In this document: positions 1-8,115 of the stretch, in pieces | How the letters are laid out: each line of letters begins with the position of its first letter | Numbering within the stretch: the stretch's first letter is position 1 | Assembly: GCF_050016015.1 (NCBI RefSeq) | Contig: NZ_JBNHEQ010000249.1 | Span: 1-64,000 of the forward strand | Length of the DNA: 64,000 bases | Direction: 5' to 3' | Source of the DNA: Trichodesmium sp002260545 | GTDB lineage: Bacteria; Cyanobacteriota; Cyanobacteriia; Cyanobacteriales; Microcoleaceae | Notes under the pieces: generated by a model | What the model was told of the DNA's origin: nothing | Database searches by the model: none | Seen by the model: the letters and a program-made list of their open reading frames with translations, nothing else | Program-made: the position numbers and the translations under genes

Positions 1-54
1 TTCCTTCTTCCTTCTTCCTTCTTCCTTCTTCCTTCTTCCTTCTTCCTTCTTCCT
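1..54. repeat. heptanucleotide tandem repeat (TTCCTTC)n
   Basis: About seven and a half head-to-tail copies of TTCCTTC open the window and continue beyond its left edge. The same heptad recurs at 29541-29589. It belongs to the 7-bp short tandem repeats scattered through this window. Confidence 0.95.
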
Positions 55-99
55 TTAAACCCAAATATCTGTACTCTATATTAATGAAAACTGCTATAA

Positions 100-714
100 T
101 TAGAAATCTTCTATAAGAGAACCTAAGCGCTGCAATAAAGGATCTGATTCTGTTATTGATTCTTCAGCAGATAAATTTGCTTCTGCTTCTCCTTCTGTGG
201 GTTTAGTAGAAGTTAATTCTTGGTCCTGAGTAGTCTTAACAATAGGTACTTCTAGTTGATTAATACCTGCTTCTAGTTGATTAATACCTGCTTCAATTTT
301 TGGCAATTCTGCCTTAAAAGCCTGCAAAACTTCAAGAAATTTATCATCAAAATTCAATTGCATTTGAGTCAAGAGTTGATTAATTTGACTCAAGTTTCTT
401 TTCAGGTCATTTAATTGACTTATATTATTAGATTCATTCAATTCACTAGCAGCAAATTTTTTTTCCAACTCAGAAAAATGTTGAGTCAACTTTTCATAAA
501 TTCTGTGTTCTAGACGTTGCAAATTTGATGCAGATTGAGCTAATTCTGTAGACGAAGATACATACAAAAATTGCCATAGAGCTTGCTTACAGAGATTACT
601 AAAAGTTTGGTATTTTTGGGAATTCAACTCTTTTTCAATAGCTGCCAACAACTGCTTATCTGCTGCCTCTTCTGTAAAAAATACTTCTTTTTTCTGATTT
701 TTTTCCCACAACAT
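100..714 (-). CDS. ParR-like partner of the actin-like ATPase (probable), 204 aa
   Basis: The gene lies downstream of the ParM-like gene on the same strand, 593 bp away. Residues about 8-50 (FFTEEAADKQLL.., then ..FSNLCKQALWQFL) have the strand-helix-helix look of a ribbon-helix-helix DNA-binding domain, as expected of a centromere-binding ParR. Residues 65-150 are heptad-rich and probably coiled coil, and the tail is acidic. A perfect 21-bp duplication repeats EAGINQL near residues 141-154. ParM/ParR pairs are known plasmid and chromosome segregation modules. The pairing here rests on position and the RHH-like N-terminus, not on recognised homology. A generic coiled-coil regulator is the alternative. 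Confidence 0.5.
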   Translation of the reverse strand: MLWEKNQKKEVFFTEEAADKQLLAAIEKELNSQKYQTFSNLCKQALWQFLYVSSSTELAQSASNLQRLEHRIYEKLTQHFSELEKKFAASELNESNNISQLNDLKRNLSQINQLLTQMQLNFDDKFLEVLQAFKAELPKIEAGINQLEAGINQLEVPIVKTTQDQELTSTKPTEGEAEANLSAEESITESDPLLQRLGSLIEDF

Positions 715-1307
715 CCGCTAATATTTTAATTAACTTAGACAAAGCACAATATCAAGTATTCTACTCATTAATTGATAATGGATAATGAATAATGGATAAT
801 TACCTCTTTAACAATTGGTAATGAACAATGGATAATGGATAATTATTTTCATGTAGCATTTCATGCCGCGCAGCAAAAGCGAAACATTAACAGCTTTTTG
901 ACCTTGGGTTAAATAAAAGGCCACCCCAAGCACTGGATGGTTGAGTCGGGGTTGAGATATCCTCCTAAATTTCAAAAAAAGTCAATCATGCCGAGTGCTG
1001 ACTGCTATTTAATTATTAATTATCCATTGGTAAATATTGTTTTGTTTAAGAAATATCTTAGCTACTATAGACAATAATCCAGTTTGTCATCCAATATTCA
1101 ACTTTACTTTACTGTTTTTAGAGGACAAAGAAAATTTCTTTTCTACTCTGTCCCCATTATTTTTTACTTCCAGATACAGAAACAACTAGAGTAAGAATAT
1201 ACTGCTCTACTCAATTTTAGATTGGGCTTTGACATTGAGGTGATTCATATTCTACTATAATTAATAGCTTCAAATATCTTGAATCTAATGTCCCACTAAG
1301 GAACAAC
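715..1307. other. gene-free interval with short repeats
   Basis: AT-rich and without a credible ORF. It holds GATAATT/GATAATG-type near-heptads (770-845), a short TTTCATG..GCGAAAC hairpin module near 848-886, and a long run to the end of the ParM gene with no recognisable motif. It separates the ParM-like gene from its probable partner, so a shared transcript would have to cross it. Confidence 0.7.
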
Positions 1308-2402
1308 TTACTTAGATATTGCTAATTGAGCTTCCCCATAGATGTATTGTCCCAGAGCATTTGCTTCTCTAGGTGGTTGAGCCAAATGAGCTTTCAGACC
1401 TGCCTCTTGGAGTAGCCTTTGCAAATCTTCCCGGAAAAAATCTGCCCCACCACCAGCAAGAACAACATCAGTAACCCTTTCTGGTATCCACTTAATCAAA
1501 CGGTCACAAAGTTTAGCGGCAAAAACTTTACGCAATTCAGGTACAATACCGTCTAGATTAATAGGTTTTGTTGCACCCCTGGGACGATAGGAACGCTGAC
1601 CTTCAGGTTTATGGACAGCTTGCAACAAATACAGAGATTGAGGATCTGCTCCCTCAATCTTAGTAGCCACATCCTCATAAAACTGGCTCATAGCAAAAGG
1701 TTCACTCTTAGAAGCTGCCCTAGCAAACCGGAAACGGTCTACCATCAAGAAATCGGTGGTTTGATGGCCAATATCAACAATAGCAAGGGATAATTTGGGC
1801 AATTCTGGCTGAAATTCTTTACCATGATTAGCTTCAGACCACAGCAAACTGCCATATCCTTCTGGCATTACCCAAACCTTGTTAATTCTAATTTCTACAG
1901 GTTCACCGCCTCGATAAGACATTTGATGAGGACATTGCAGTTGGCTAATAATTTGTGCCTTTTCCTTTTCAAATTGCTCTTGAGAATAGAAAGGCAAACC
2001 CATCACAACCGAAAATTCTCCTTTGAGCTGAAAATAGCCAGCACAGGCCAAAATTTTAATTAAAGCATCTTCAACTTTCGACTTAGCAAAAGATCGTTCA
2101 TCACCAAATAGATTAGCTCCAAAGTCAGCAGCTAATTGACCTACAGCATATCCAGATCCCTGATATTCTAGCCACATATCTAATAAAGGGTCTGTAGCTT
2201 TAGACTCAAAATTACCAGCTCTGACTTGATCTACACTTAATTGTTTGACATTGGCTGGAATAAAAACTACACCATTTGGGGTACGACTCACACAAGCTTT
2301 GGTAGCTGTTCGCCCCAGATCGGCACTAAGAATTGCTTTTTTACTAACATTGGCTGGTTTCTGGGTCAGCATTGCTGCTGCTGCTGGCTGTTTAATTACC
2401 AT
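1308..2402 (-). CDS. ParM/StbA-family actin-like ATPase
   Basis: This 364-residue protein has the actin/Hsp70 ATPase motifs in order: phosphate-1 DLGRT at residues 28-32, phosphate-2 VDIGHQTTDF at 209-218, and the adenosine motif LAGGG at 315-319. That pattern fits the bacterial actin-like segregation ATPases (ParM, Alp7A). Such proteins polymerise with ATP and push or pull DNA bound by an adaptor. The first ten residues are low complexity and a second ATG lies at codon 11, so the exact start is uncertain. The gene downstream on the same strand may encode the adaptor. Nearby housekeeping genes argue that this is a chromosomal copy rather than a plasmid. Confidence 0.85.
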   Translation of the reverse strand: MVIKQPAAAAMLTQKPANVSKKAILSADLGRTATKACVSRTPNGVVFIPANVKQLSVDQVRAGNFESKATDPLLDMWLEYQGSGYAVGQLAADFGANLFGDERSFAKSKVEDALIKILACAGYFQLKGEFSVVMGLPFYSQEQFEKEKAQIISQLQCPHQMSYRGGEPVEIRINKVWVMPEGYGSLLWSEANHGKEFQPELPKLSLAIVDIGHQTTDFLMVDRFRFARAASKSEPFAMSQFYEDVATKIEGADPQSLYLLQAVHKPEGQRSYRPRGATKPINLDGIVPELRKVFAAKLCDRLIKWIPERVTDVVLAGGGADFFREDLQRLLQEAGLKAHLAQPPREANALGQYIYGEAQLAISK

Positions 2403-2470
2403 TAGGCTGTATTCCTCACTAAACTCTTAAATCAAAATATTACCGTTATTGAAAGTCCTAAATTTCTATT

Positions 2471-2585
2471 TATATAGCGCTACCCGCTAGGGAATAGGGA
2501 ATAGGGAATAGGGAATAGGGAATAGTATACTATCAAAGGGTTTCAGGATTTATAAATCTCCTAACCTTCATGCGTAACGCTATAT
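2471..2585. repeat. palindromic element family G, copy 1, with GGAATAG heptads
   Basis: The outer arms are TATATAGCGCTAC on the left and GTAACGCTATAT on the right. Inside, five copies of GGAATAG sit at 2491-2525. Related copies lie at 20270-20371 and 36565-36670, where the interior differs. In the first copy the insert is the heptad array, suggesting the array grew inside the element. Confidence 0.75.
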
Positions 2586-3074
2586 CTATTAAGGAATTAA
2601 GACCAACGGGACGAATGGCACTAAGGGACTCAAATCGCCTGACAAAATTAATAATTATACAAGATAGAGTTACCAATGGATAATTGATAATTGATAATTA
2701 ATCAATCGGGCTTTATTGCCTCTCCTAATACTAATAATGGATAATTGATAATTATGGAAAGCGTTCCCCAAAGCTTGACCTTTGTCATGCTCCGCAAACC
2801 CTTTTCATGTCGGGAAGCGCTTCATGTCGGCGACAGCCGAAAACCAAAATAATTATCCATTATCAATTGTAAAAGAGGTAATTATCCATTATTCATTATT
2901 CAGTTAATGAAAGTACCTTCACAAATTTCAGTCAACTCGATAATACTTCATAAAAACATAATCACATAATACAGGTCTTTATTTTGTCAGTCTGACCACG
3001 ACTGACTGTTAGCATTTGCGTAGCATTCCGTAAGGAAAGCTCCTCAGTTTGCCCAGCATTCCGCAGGAAAGGAG

Positions 3075-3132
3075 GCACTATAACACCATGCCATTTGCTT
3101 CAAGTCGGGAGACCTGTCCAAGGTATTCACAC
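3075..3132. repeat. repeat family H, copy 1 (degenerate)
   Basis: The core ACACCATGCCATTTGCTTC followed by AAGTCGGGAGACC matches, with a few changes, the copy at 32615-32672. It resembles the non-coding ends left by IS200/IS605-type elements, but no transposase is present, so that origin is only a guess. Confidence 0.5.
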
Positions 3133-3188
3133 CTCTATGGGATAGTTAAAAGCATAAAAGTTGCCCGGTAGTGCGTCAAGGAAGTGTG

Positions 3189-3230
3189 GGAAGTTTGGGG
3201 AGGGTGGGAAGTTTGGGGAGGGTGGGAAGA
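3189..3230. repeat. 18-bp G-rich tandem repeat
   Basis: About 2.3 copies of a unit reading GTGGGAAGTTTGGGGAGG. Similar purine-rich runs occur at 14572-14592 and, inverted, near 29790-29825. Confidence 0.8.
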
Positions 3231-3542
3231 CGTCCGAACATTTGGAGGAATAAATAATTGTAGCTGTATCTTTATTATGGAAGTCTGCCAGCTGTCTTAA
3301 CTTTTTAGTCTTAAAGGCTGAAAAATTTGCACTTTTTTCACGACAAAAATGTGGTTAACCTTTATATATCAGTGCTTTGAGTGATTATTCGCCAGCAATA
3401 CGCGACTTATCCCACACTTTGCTGATGCACTACCAGTTGCCCTAATCTCTCTTGTTATGTTAAATATTGTTAATATTATGAGTGTAGAAAACTACATTTC
3501 TTCCTTATTTAATGCAATTTTACTAAAAAAGGCCATTTTTTG

Positions 3543-5426
3543 ATGAAAATTTCTTGGAGAACAATTGTACTGTGGAGTCTGCCAGCTTTGGTCATTGGTT
3601 TTTTTATCTGGCAAGGGGCATTTGCCCAAACAGCAGTAAATATGGGTAACAACGCTGCGAGAACCCGTATGAGCTATGGCAGATTTTTGGACTACTTACA
3701 AGCAGATCGAGTTACCAGCGTAGACCTCTATGATGGTGGTCGGACAGCTATTGTAGAAGCTGTAGATGAGCTGAACAACCAAGTCGAAAGATTAAGGGTA
3801 GATTTACCTGTTAATTCCCCAGACCTAATTTCTCGTCTGCGAGAGGCAAATATTAATTTTGACAGTCACCCTCCACGCAGCGAAGGAGCAGTATGGGGTT
3901 TATTAGGAAATTTGATTTTCCCAATTTTATTGATTGTTGGTCTGTTCTTCTTATTCCGTCGCTCTAGTAATGTTCCTGGTGGCCCTGGACAAGCAATGAA
4001 CTTTGGTAAGTCTAAAGCTCGCTTCTCAATGGAGGCCAAAACAGGTGTTCTATTTGATGATGTGGCCGGGGTTGATGAGGCCAAAGAAGAATTACAAGAG
4101 GTTGTTACTTTCTTGAAAAAACCAGAAAGATTTACTGCAGTGGGAGCGCGTATTCCTAAAGGTGTGCTATTGGTTGGTCCTCCTGGAACTGGTAAAACTT
4201 TGTTAGCTAAGGCGATCGCTGGTGAAGCTGGTGTCCCATTCTTTAGTATATCTGGTTCGGAATTTGTAGAAATGTTTGTAGGTGTGGGTGCTTCCCGTGT
4301 ACGCGACCTATTTAAAAAAGCTAAGGAAAACGCCCCTTGTATTATCTTTATTGATGAAATTGACGCTGTGGGTAGACAACGTGGTGCTGGTATCGGTGGA
4401 GGTAATGATGAAAGGGAACAAACTCTTAACCAGTTACTAACTGAAATGGATGGTTTTGAAGGCAACAGTGGAATTATTATTATTGCTGCAACTAACCGCC
4501 CTGATGTTTTAGACTCTGCATTGTTACGTCCTGGTCGCTTTGACCGTCAAGTTACTGTTGATGCTCCTGATATTAAGGGTCGTTTATCAATTCTAGATGT
4601 TCATGCTCGCGATAAGAAGCTAAGTAATGAAATATCTCTAGACGCGATCGCTCGTCGGACTCCTGGTTTTACAGGTGCAGATTTAGCTAACCTATTGAAT
4701 GAAGCTGCTATTCTGACTGCTCGTCGTCGCAAAGAAGCAATTACCATGCGAGAAATTGATGATGCTGTAGACAGAGTGGTTGCAGGTATGGAAGGTACTC
4801 CACTCATGGATGGTAAGAGCAAGCGACTTATTGCTTATCACGAAGTTGGTCATGCCATTGTTGGTACTCTAGTTAAAGAACATGACCCCGTGCAAAAAGT
4901 GACTTTGGTACCTCGCGGTCAAGCTCGTGGTCTCACCTGGTTTATGCCTAATGAAGAGCAAGGTTTAATCTCTAGATCGCAAATTCTAGCTCGCATTACT
5001 GGTGCTCTCGGTGGTCGTGCTGCTGAGAAGGTAATTTTTGGTGATGCTGAGGTGACTACTGGTGCTGGTAATGACCTGCAACAGGTTACAGGAATGGCGC
5101 GTCAAATGGTGACTCGTTATGGTATGTCGAATTTGGGTCCGATGTCTTTGGAAACTGGACAAAGTGAGGTCTTCTTGGGTCGTGACTTAATGACTCGTTC
5201 AGAATATTCTGATGAAATTGCTTCTCGTATTGATGCTCAAGTTAGAACTATTGTAGAACATTGTTATGAAGACGCTTGTCAGATGATGCGAGATCAGCGG
5301 GTTGTTATCGATCGTTTGGTGGATCTGTTGATTGAAAAAGAGACTATTGATGGCGACGAGTTCCGACAAATTGTGGCTGAGTACACTGATGTTCCAGAAA
5401 AAGAACGTTATGTTCCTGTAATTTAA
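3543..5426 (+). CDS. ftsH: FtsH2-type thylakoid AAA+ zinc protease
   Basis: A membrane-anchored ATP-dependent metalloprotease. In cyanobacteria the FtsH2-type subunit, hetero-hexameric with FtsH3, degrades damaged D1 protein during photosystem II repair. Two transmembrane segments (about residues 8-27 and 118-138) flank a lumenal domain. Walker A GPPGTGKT is at 212-219, Walker B FIDEIDA near 270, and the zinc motif HEVGH at 433-437. The N-terminal MKISWRT..LWSLPAL and the overall 627-residue length match Synechocystis Slr0228 (FtsH2) as I remember it. The reading frame opens with TTG one codon earlier; I chose the ATG at 3543. No neighbour shares its transcript, and a palindromic hairpin follows at 5471. 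Confidence 0.96.
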   Translation: MKISWRTIVLWSLPALVIGFFIWQGAFAQTAVNMGNNAARTRMSYGRFLDYLQADRVTSVDLYDGGRTAIVEAVDELNNQVERLRVDLPVNSPDLISRLREANINFDSHPPRSEGAVWGLLGNLIFPILLIVGLFFLFRRSSNVPGGPGQAMNFGKSKARFSMEAKTGVLFDDVAGVDEAKEELQEVVTFLKKPERFTAVGARIPKGVLLVGPPGTGKTLLAKAIAGEAGVPFFSISGSEFVEMFVGVGASRVRDLFKKAKENAPCIIFIDEIDAVGRQRGAGIGGGNDEREQTLNQLLTEMDGFEGNSGIIIIAATNRPDVLDSALLRPGRFDRQVTVDAPDIKGRLSILDVHARDKKLSNEISLDAIARRTPGFTGADLANLLNEAAILTARRRKEAITMREIDDAVDRVVAGMEGTPLMDGKSKRLIAYHEVGHAIVGTLVKEHDPVQKVTLVPRGQARGLTWFMPNEEQGLISRSQILARITGALGGRAAEKVIFGDAEVTTGAGNDLQQVTGMARQMVTRYGMSNLGPMSLETGQSEVFLGRDLMTRSEYSDEIASRIDAQVRTIVEHCYEDACQMMRDQRVVIDRLVDLLIEKETIDGDEFRQIVAEYTDVPEKERYVPVI

Positions 5427-5470
5427 TTTAGTTTCTGCATTTCAATTGAACAGGAGTTACACACTCAAAC

Positions 5471-5540
5471 AAGAAACCGGGTTTATTATCCTAATTATTG
5501 TTTTTCAAATCACAAAATTTTGTCGATCCACCCGGTTTCT
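5471..5540. repeat. palindromic element family A, copy 1
   Basis: The perfect arms AGAAACCGGG (5472-5481) and CCCGGTTTCT (5531-5540) enclose about 50 bp. Copies 2 and 3 lie at 29931-29994 and 31666-31728. It sits 45 bp past the ftsH stop, so its RNA form could act as a 3'-end hairpin. Confidence 0.85.
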
Positions 5541-5861
5541 ACCTAAGTCCTATGAATATAAGCATCCAAACAAAATTGTTTATACCAATTCACTTTAAGG
5601 ATGTCACAAATAGTTTCCAACTTTAAATGTCAAATAATTGCCTGAAACTATGTTATTGTCAAAGTTTTTAATCTATCAAATCTAACTTCTGACTCCTGAC
5701 TTCTGACTTCGGTGAAACGGTATAGCTACCCTAATTTGATGTGAGGTATACAGTATAAGGGATTCATTCTGAGAAAATGTGTAATTAATTTTGTGTACCT
5801 TCTTAGTTATTTTAGGATGATAAATTACTCTACCTAAGTAATAGTTGGAGTGCCAAATATT

Positions 5862-5917
5862 AAAAAAAGAACTAAGAGTTAAGTAGTTTTTTGGGGCTTA
5901 ACTTTTAGTTCTTTTTT
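5862..5917 (+). terminator. strong rho-independent-type hairpin without an adjacent gene
   Basis: The left arm 5863-5883 and right arm 5897-5917 pair over 21 positions with only one G-T pair, around a 13-nt loop. The arms start with an A-run and end with TTTTTT, so the structure could terminate in either direction. The nearest upstream gene, ftsH, ends about 430 bp earlier, so it may end a long 3' UTR or a separate small RNA. Confidence 0.75.
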
Positions 5918-7064
5918 ATCTTAAATATAATGTTAAGCTAAGACGGATTTAAAATGCATCTTAGCCAGTCATAATTCAGAATTAATAATGGTTTTCCCTT
6001 GAACAAAGCACACAACAATAAGTCGTTTAAATGCACAACAGCTTATACTAAGGGTGAAAAAATAATTTTACAAGACTCTGGTTTATAGATAATAGAAAAC
6101 AGAGGTTCGTAGGAAATATTGATTAAGTTTAATATTAGATCATATTTGATTAAATGGTTAGGATAAAAAACTTGCTCTTTGTCATAATAGGTCTAGACTA
6201 AAGTGGGTGAAAAAAAACTACTCTTATGAAAAAGAGGGTAGAGGGAAAAAATGTCCTAACTTCTGCTATAGGAGAGGGGGTTGGGTAAAGGTCTAAATCT
6301 GCTAAAACTTACCTACATGATCAAGCTAGACGCGCTAGTAGTAGGGTAAAACATATAAAAAAAATGGTGCGTCATGACATATTTTTCAATCTTTGTCAAA
6401 CGTTATATTTTAGCTTTCTAATACATCCTAGTAGAATGAGACACCTTAAATGGTGCATTACAAAAAAATAGTCAAACCTTGCTATAACAGAAATTATACC
6501 AAAAAAAGCGGTCTGCACAGTTTTAGCTGTTTCAGTCCACTAGATTAATCAACACTTTTAGCTATGCTAGTCTACACTATCGCCAACAAATTGAACCAGA
6601 GAAAATGCGTATTTTTACAGGCTCATGTTAAGGGAGTAGTTGAAGAGGAATTAGTTTAACAGTAAATCTTGTTTATAATATAGTAGTTAGTTTGGTGAGG
6701 TCAGCCTCGACAATATTCCGATGAAAAAATATTATTACAAAGTGTAAAGCTATTCCCAAAAAAACTCTAATCATTAGATAATAAAATTATAGTTTTCTGA
6801 TTGAGGATATGATACCAAATATGGGTTATCAAAAGTACCTTTTTTAAATTATTCTCTAACCCTTTTGCCCTCTGGCTTCTGCCTTCCCTTCATCATAAAG
6901 CTTTTGTCTAAAGCGGGTTTAGTATGAATTTTACAGAGTTAGAGAGGTTGACAAAAGTAAAAAAGAAAGTCAAGTTCAGGTTGCCATAGATAAGTCCAGC
7001 CACTGCACTACTGAAAGCGGACAAACTACCCTAGTTACCAAAAGAAAAAAGAGAAAAAAGATTA

Positions 7065-8045
7065 ATGACTAAACTAATTATACAAATTCCCTGTTATAAC
7101 GAAGAAGCTACTTTAGGAATGACTCTAACTGAATTACCTAGAGAACTTCCTGGTATAGATAAGATCGAATGGTTGATTATTAATGATGGTAGTATTGACA
7201 AAACCTTAGAAGTGGCCAAAGCATCAGGAGTCGATCATATTGTTAATTTTGAATATAATCAAGGATTAGCAAAAGGTTTTATGGCAGGAATAGAAGCCTG
7301 TTTGCACCATGGAGCTGATATTATTGTTAATACGGATGCTGATAATCAATATTGTGCAGCAGATATACCTAAACTAATTGAACCAATTTTAGATGGAAGA
7401 GCAGAAATAGTAATTGGTGCTAGACCAATTCAAGAGATTAAACATTTTTCACCAATCAAGAAATTTTTACAAAAAATAGGTAGTTTAGTCGTCCGTATTG
7501 CTAGTGAAACAAATATTGCTGATGCTCCTAGTGGTTTCCGTGCTATTACTCGCAATGCAGCACTACAATTAAATGTTTTTAATGAATATACTTACACACT
7601 AGAAACAATTATCCAAGCTGGACAAAAAGGAATGACAATTATTTCTGTCCCCATTAGAACTAATGGTTATTTACGACCATCCAGATTAGTTAAAAGCATT
7701 CCAGCTTATATCCAAAGATCGATTTTTACGATCGTTCGGATTTTTATGACTTATAAGCCTCTAAAGTTTTTCACAATTTTAGGGACGATTCCCTTTGGTT
7801 TTGGTTTGATATTATGTTTACGTTGGTTAATTCTATACTGGAGTGGGACGACTAAAGCTCATGTCCCTAGTTTAGTCTTAGCTGCAATTTTAATTTTAAT
7901 GGGCTTTCAGTTATTTATTTTTGGTCTAATTGCTGATTTGATGTCAGTTAATCGTAAGCTTTTAGAAGATATTCAGTTAAAATTACGTCGTAATTTTTTG
8001 GCTAACTCATTAGAAAATAACCCTAAAAATTCTAATTTTGACTAG
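7065..8045 (+). CDS. GT2 glycosyltransferase, polyprenyl-phosphate sugar synthase type
   Basis: Residues 1-225 form a GT-A glycosyltransferase family 2 domain. It shows IIQIPCYNEE at the nucleotide-binding start, LIINDGSIDKT at about 43-53 and the DxD pair D91/D93 in NTDADN. Two C-terminal transmembrane helices (about 235-258 and 270-297) resemble the DPM1/GtrB group, which moves a sugar from a nucleotide onto a polyprenyl phosphate carrier in the membrane. It is the first of five same-strand genes for glycan assembly. The GT39-like membrane protein that follows is the likely user of such a lipid-linked sugar. The sugar and acceptor cannot be read from sequence. Confidence 0.88.
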   Translation: MTKLIIQIPCYNEEATLGMTLTELPRELPGIDKIEWLIINDGSIDKTLEVAKASGVDHIVNFEYNQGLAKGFMAGIEACLHHGADIIVNTDADNQYCAADIPKLIEPILDGRAEIVIGARPIQEIKHFSPIKKFLQKIGSLVVRIASETNIADAPSGFRAITRNAALQLNVFNEYTYTLETIIQAGQKGMTIISVPIRTNGYLRPSRLVKSIPAYIQRSIFTIVRIFMTYKPLKFFTILGTIPFGFGLILCLRWLILYWSGTTKAHVPSLVLAAILILMGFQLFIFGLIADLMSVNRKLLEDIQLKLRRNFLANSLENNPKNSNFD

Positions 8046-8115
8046 CTTTGTTTTGGTAGAAAAAAAAGCTGGTATTTTTCAAAATATTTATTATTGAATT
8101 ATTGAAGTATTAAAA

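Larger units (their letters stand above)
2403..3542. other. 1.1-kb gene-free interval
   Basis: This interval carries a family G element with heptads (2471-2585), GATAATT heptads (2680-2760), a block of TTTCATGTCG-type modules (2763-2845), more heptads (2850-2900), a family H fragment (3075-3132) and a G-rich tandem repeat (3189-3230). The last 300 bp before ftsH presumably hold its promoter, but I could not assign the boxes with confidence. Confidence 0.7.
5427..7064. other. 1.6-kb gene-free interval
   Basis: The longest stretch without a gene in the window. It contains family A element 1 (5471-5540), a strong hairpin with a T-run (5863-5917), degenerate family B sequence (6361-6465, GGTGCGTCATGAC and GGTGCATTAC) and a GTCCAC motif also seen near 14635. 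The rest is AT-rich with no convincing ORF, tRNA or known RNA signature. Confidence 0.7.

Noticed and set aside
1308..2402. ParM as proof that the window is a plasmid
   Set aside because: ftsH, petE, petJ, ribE and pepP in the same window point to the chromosome, and no replication gene is present.
3075..3132. Insertion sequence of the IS200/IS605 type
   Set aside because: Only a short repeated non-coding piece is present; no transposase frame or complete ends.
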